The notes under the pieces: generated by a model | The model's database searches: none | Seen by the model: only the letters and a program-made list of their open reading frames with translations | Told to the model about the DNA's origin: nothing | Program-made: the position numbers and the translations under genes | Assembly: GCA_028023455.1 (NCBI GenBank) | Contig: JAQFVV010000281.1 | Coordinates: 64,001 to 128,000, forward strand | DNA length: 64,000 bases | Source: Epiperipatus broadwayi | Taxonomy: Eukaryota > Onychophora > Udeonychophora > Euonychophora > Peripatidae | Reading direction: 5' to 3' | Part shown: one piece after another, positions 60,380 to 64,000 of the stretch | Position numbering within the stretch: the stretch's first letter is position 1 | Layout: each line of letters begins with the position of its first letter

Positions 60380-62500
60380 GGAGATTTCATGCATAAGCCT
60401 TCTGGCATGCATTGATTACTCTGTCTTGCACTTAGTGGCAATATATATATAGAGGGAGAGTTTTGCCTGTTTTAATAACAGTTATAAGCAAGCATAAGAA
60501 TCGATGATCATGTAATGTTTAAAGCTAAGTTTGGTATAAGCACGTATGTACATTGCTTTAGAATTTTACTGAGAAGGTAAAATAAGACAGACTTCAATCA
60601 AACCTCATATCATAGTCACATGCACTATTATTACACCTTTTAAGTACATCTAAAACTATACATTCAGTCTAGTGCCAGACAATCATAAATGTAAAATAAA
60701 CAATATAATACTTCTAAAAAATTGTAATTGTGCAAATAATTTTAATAAAAGTTTTAAATTAAAAATCGAGAGGATTCACTCATGAATTATTGGTAAACAG
60801 TGGAGCATGTAAAAAATATATCTATAAAATAAGCATGTAGAATCTTGAAAATTCTTTACTAAATACATATAGTTATCCCAACATCCTCTTTATTGTATAA
60901 ATGCAGCGATGATACACACACACACGCATATATATATATATATATATAAATTGTACTGATAGAAATAAAACTATTGGATCATATTTATATAAAATTTTGA
61001 TTTTTTTCTTTGGTGATCTATCATTTGCTTCTGGATAGTATTGCAATGTTTTTACTAACTTTTCTCTCCTATAGCTTGCATTTTTTTTAAGCCTTGCCTT
61101 TGGGTGAAGTGTTGGTATTGATAGACCACTGTGATACATCCATCCTTCTTTGTTAACTTTATTTTACAGGACTTATTGCTTCTTTTAGTTTTGTTTAATG
61201 ATTTATTCTTACATTGACAATTAGCATAGTTCTGGATATCTCTACTGATGGAAATAATAATTTGTCTATTCTTTGTATAATTCTGTGTTTCCAAGTTTTA
61301 TTATCTACATGTCTATGGAAAATTTCAGTTTTATCTAAATTTTAATGCTGTGCCAAATCAGCTTTTGTTTTTATGTATTGGTTGCAGATTTTATCTTTTA
61401 AATTGATTGATTCTTGTGTTATAATTGAGTTTTCATGAATTCTCATTTGTAAAGTCTATCTTGACATTTTTCTTGATGATTTGTCTTTTTATCTCATCAC
61501 AATGTATTTCACTAATTTTTGTTTTTTTAATAATAGAGTGCACCATTTTTTCTAAGATCATGATTAACATTGCTCTCATATGAATCTTAATTTGCGTTAT
61601 AAAATCTTCATCTCTATTACATTTTTAAAAATTATTTTCATCATTTCTCTGGACTGATTGATTTGTTTCTATTTCCTTAACTATGTGGAATCTGCATCAA
61701 TCTTATATTTATTGATGACATCAATATTGTCTTTGCTTTATTTATGGCTTGCTTTTTTCTAATACAATTAGATAAGTTTCATGATCATTCTTAACTTTTG
61801 TTTCTTGTGATAAACAGCATTACATTTAAACTGAGAATTCTGTAACTCGTAGTTTACTAGATCTTTTAATTTTTATTCTCCCAGTTGTTGATTATTGTGT
61901 TTACCATTTCCCTTACATTTATTCTTATCTTCAGATTTCGATATACTTCTCGATGTTGAAACAGTAAGATTCGTATTCGAATCTTAAGTTTCACCTTTTT
62001 CTGTCGTCTCTCACTGACCGGTCTATCCTGCCCAAATTTAAACTTTTTGATATCGAGTTGTGTGTGTAACAATATTAAAAATGTATAAATATATGTAGAA
62101 TTCAGCTTAAACACGCACACATTTCGATCTCAAATTAAACGCAATAAATAGGGATAAAATAATATAATTTAGATTTCTTTTAGTTATATAATTTTGTATA
62201 ATTTTAATCATTTATTTTGGATTATAAAGTTTGTATTTATTGCTTTGTTTAAATTTTGTTTAATAATAATTCTCAAAATATCTGATGTAATATTTAATTA
62301 AAAGTTAAAATAATCTTATGTTCCCTTTTTGTTTTTGAAATTTAAAAGCATTGGTCAGTCATAGATAATAGATTAATTAAAGAAAAATTCCCCAAAATGT
62401 AATTAGTAAATGTAAAATGTAAACAATAGAACGGCAGCTTTCTTTAATTAAAAAAAACAACTAAATGCATTGATTATCCTCAGGGCAGATTAAATAGAAC
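60380..62500. other. intergenic, AT-rich
   Basis: No gene supported. A (CA)n(TA)n microsatellite lies at about 60915-60948. Small minus-strand frames (61294-61055, 61139-60873, 62120-61866) have no recognisable domain. Confidence 0.45.
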
Positions 62501-62639
62501 CTAAAAATATCTTAACAAAAATGTGAAAGATCAAGATAAAAAAGGAGGCCATCTTGGACTTGCTGGAGACATGCACTTAAACTTTAGCTTTGCTCTCGAT
62601 CACTGAGTGTCTCCAAAAATAATAAAATAATTTGTTCCT

Positions 62640-62872
62640 GCCAAGGTATGACCGAGTAAAGCACCTAGATTATTCTCCATCGGGAGATGGCCTATCGGAT
62701 GCTGAACTTTCCATTGCCCGTCATAAATTCACCATGAAGATCTGCTGCCTGAAATGAATGAGAAAGCTGTTGCTGCCATGAAATTAAATGAATATCTAAA
62801 TACAAGAAAGAATTGCCACTCGTGAACTTTTTTCTGCTAAACTAATGGAATCAGAAAACTTCTTATAAAACA
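62640..62872 (+). pseudogene. coding-like relic of an unrecognised protein
   Basis: One frame reads RVKHLDYSPSGDGLSDAELS and IARHKFTMK (about 62646-62745), the next frame continues EMNEKAVAAMKLNEYLNTR (about 62752-62808), and a third gives RELFSAKLMESENFL (about 62823-62867) directly before a stop. The composition, similar polarity across frames and lack of repeat signs make it look like an old exon or retrocopy with two small indels. The protein is not recognised. Upstream reads KEAILDLLE near 62545. Confidence 0.35.
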
Positions 62873-64000
62873 GGTACCTCTCTGTGTTCAAACTCTAGAG
62901 TACTCTAATAATATGCTATAGCTCTTCTTCATACTACTTATCTAAATTATAAAATGTAAAAACTACCATATGTATAACTAAAACTGAATAATTAATTTAA
63001 TATGTAAATTTCTCTAATAATCTAGCTTACCTCACTCTGTCCTTCTTGGGTGCGTATTTCTATAATCTACATTTCTATCTATAGTTATTATTTAATTATT
63101 GCATGCTCATAATTATTTCAATTTTCAAAGTTTAAATCTATGATCGCTTAAAACAATGAATGCGTGTCAAATTTTCATTAATATTTACTTTCCTTAATAA
63201 CTTCACTTTCATATAAATTGACACGCATTCAGTGCCTCATTTATTGTAATGCAGGGTCTACTACTTCGCAAATGGCTGGCATATTAGTTGTAATAACTCC
63301 CAGTTTATATATATTTTGTATTTATTAAATATAATGAATAATTCTCGAAAATTACATTTCTTTGAGAGTCGCCAACGTTCTTTAATAAACGTTGATAATG
63401 TAGGACCAAGTTAGAAATCTGTTGAAATCTCATCATAATCGTTTATACAGTATACATGTGTTATGTTTTAGAGACGCGATGATCTATTCCGCCGTAAATA
63501 TTCCGGATTCTTCAGGGTTGAAATTAACCCCCGTCGTCCTACACAAGTGGACATAATAAATGCTCCCATAGGATTTGACCTGTCATGCAGCCAGCTGGCA
63601 AATAGCGACATGTACCGCTTGTCCCTGGTTATGCTTATATGACATCTTACTTCGTCAGGCCATGGCAGAGACCAGTCCGACAGTTTTATAAACTCATTCG
63701 CGGCATTGCAGTTTCAATATACTGCCATTCCATATCGCATTTCTAAAGCATACCACGTGTTCCTTCACTTAATCTTATTATTCTATATATCACTCCGCCT
63801 CTGCATTATCTTCATAATTCACTCTCAAATAAATGTTTGCCCTTAGTCATAAAATAAATAGTTTAATTAAATAAATATATGTCCGCCGCTACTCTTAAAT
63901 CTTACTTTAGACTCTTGCATTGCAAAGGTATAAATTTCCCAAGGCATGCATTAGAAATACTCACTCGAGAATTTTAGGTAGCTAGATCACGCTTTCAAAT
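62873..64000. other. intergenic, GC-richer to the right
   Basis: 63470-63760 has clearly higher GC and several AATAAA-type signals follow (63832, 63855), which could be an LTR or a gene edge continuing past the window. No open frame supports either. Confidence 0.35.
63158..63230. repeat. 13-bp inverted repeat hairpin
   Basis: GAATGCGTGTCAA (63158-63170) is exactly mirrored by TTGACACGCATTC (63218-63230) around a 47-base AT-rich loop. Confidence 0.85.

Noticed and set aside
1-64000. CRISPR array, rRNA or bacterial operon
   Set aside because: The only short-period arrays are the 168-bp satellite and microsatellites; coding density and element types are those of an animal genome.

Overview
This is a eukaryotic, almost certainly invertebrate animal, genomic window. 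It is very AT-rich, has no bacterial-style dense coding, carries (AT)n, (CA)n and A/T-tract microsatellites, and is packed with decayed transposable elements: Penelope-like (PLE), RTE-type LINE, Ty3/mag-type LTR, gag-only long-LTR, Merlin DNA transposon and several large foldback elements. The species cannot be fixed from the sequence. No complete host gene is visible; a few exon-like or promoter-like islands are the only host-gene candidates. No rRNA, CRISPR or operon structure is present. Layout: 1-926 is a 168-bp satellite with a three-monomer higher-order period (504 bp). About 3060-5730 is a PLE (reverse transcriptase plus GIY-YIG endonuclease) whose 3' end carries a hammerhead-ribozyme-like fold next to a 113-bp tandem duplication. 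6840-7560 is a GC-richer, TATA-containing block. 7665-14497 is a long-LTR (about 2.1 kb each) retroelement whose interior shows only a coiled-coil plus gag coding region. 14755-15120 is an exon-like ORF with splice-site-like borders. 15205-32690 is a nested mosaic: two fragments of another LTR family, a minus-strand coiled-coil/gag relic (23690 to 21400), a LINE C-terminal fragment, an 817-bp foldback, and a 4.6-kb Merlin transposon with an 8-bp target duplication and giant terminal inverted repeats of about 1.5 kb. 35210-38018 is an RTE-type LINE ending in an (AT)n tail. 39450-49320 holds three more foldbacks and a head-to-head inverted pair of PLE copies fused at a near-perfect palindrome, then a 740-bp C-poor purine tract. 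49330-57080 is mostly unannotatable with two promoter-like islands and an identical 119-bp repeat 3543 bp apart. 57558-60078 is an LTR retrotransposon with both LTRs, gag, zinc knuckles, protease and polypurine tract but with the RT-RNase H-integrase core deleted. 60079-64000 is unassigned sequence with one coding-like relic. The elements do not form a pathway; they are successive insertions. The recurring theme is inverted duplication and hammerhead-like folds: PLE 3' ends and foldback arms share a CTGA / helix / GAAA / GTC layout, suggesting some foldbacks arose from head-to-head copies of PLE or retrozyme-like units. A second theme is gag-only LTR elements with an N-terminal coiled coil. 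Both are inferences from reading; no alignment or search was run.
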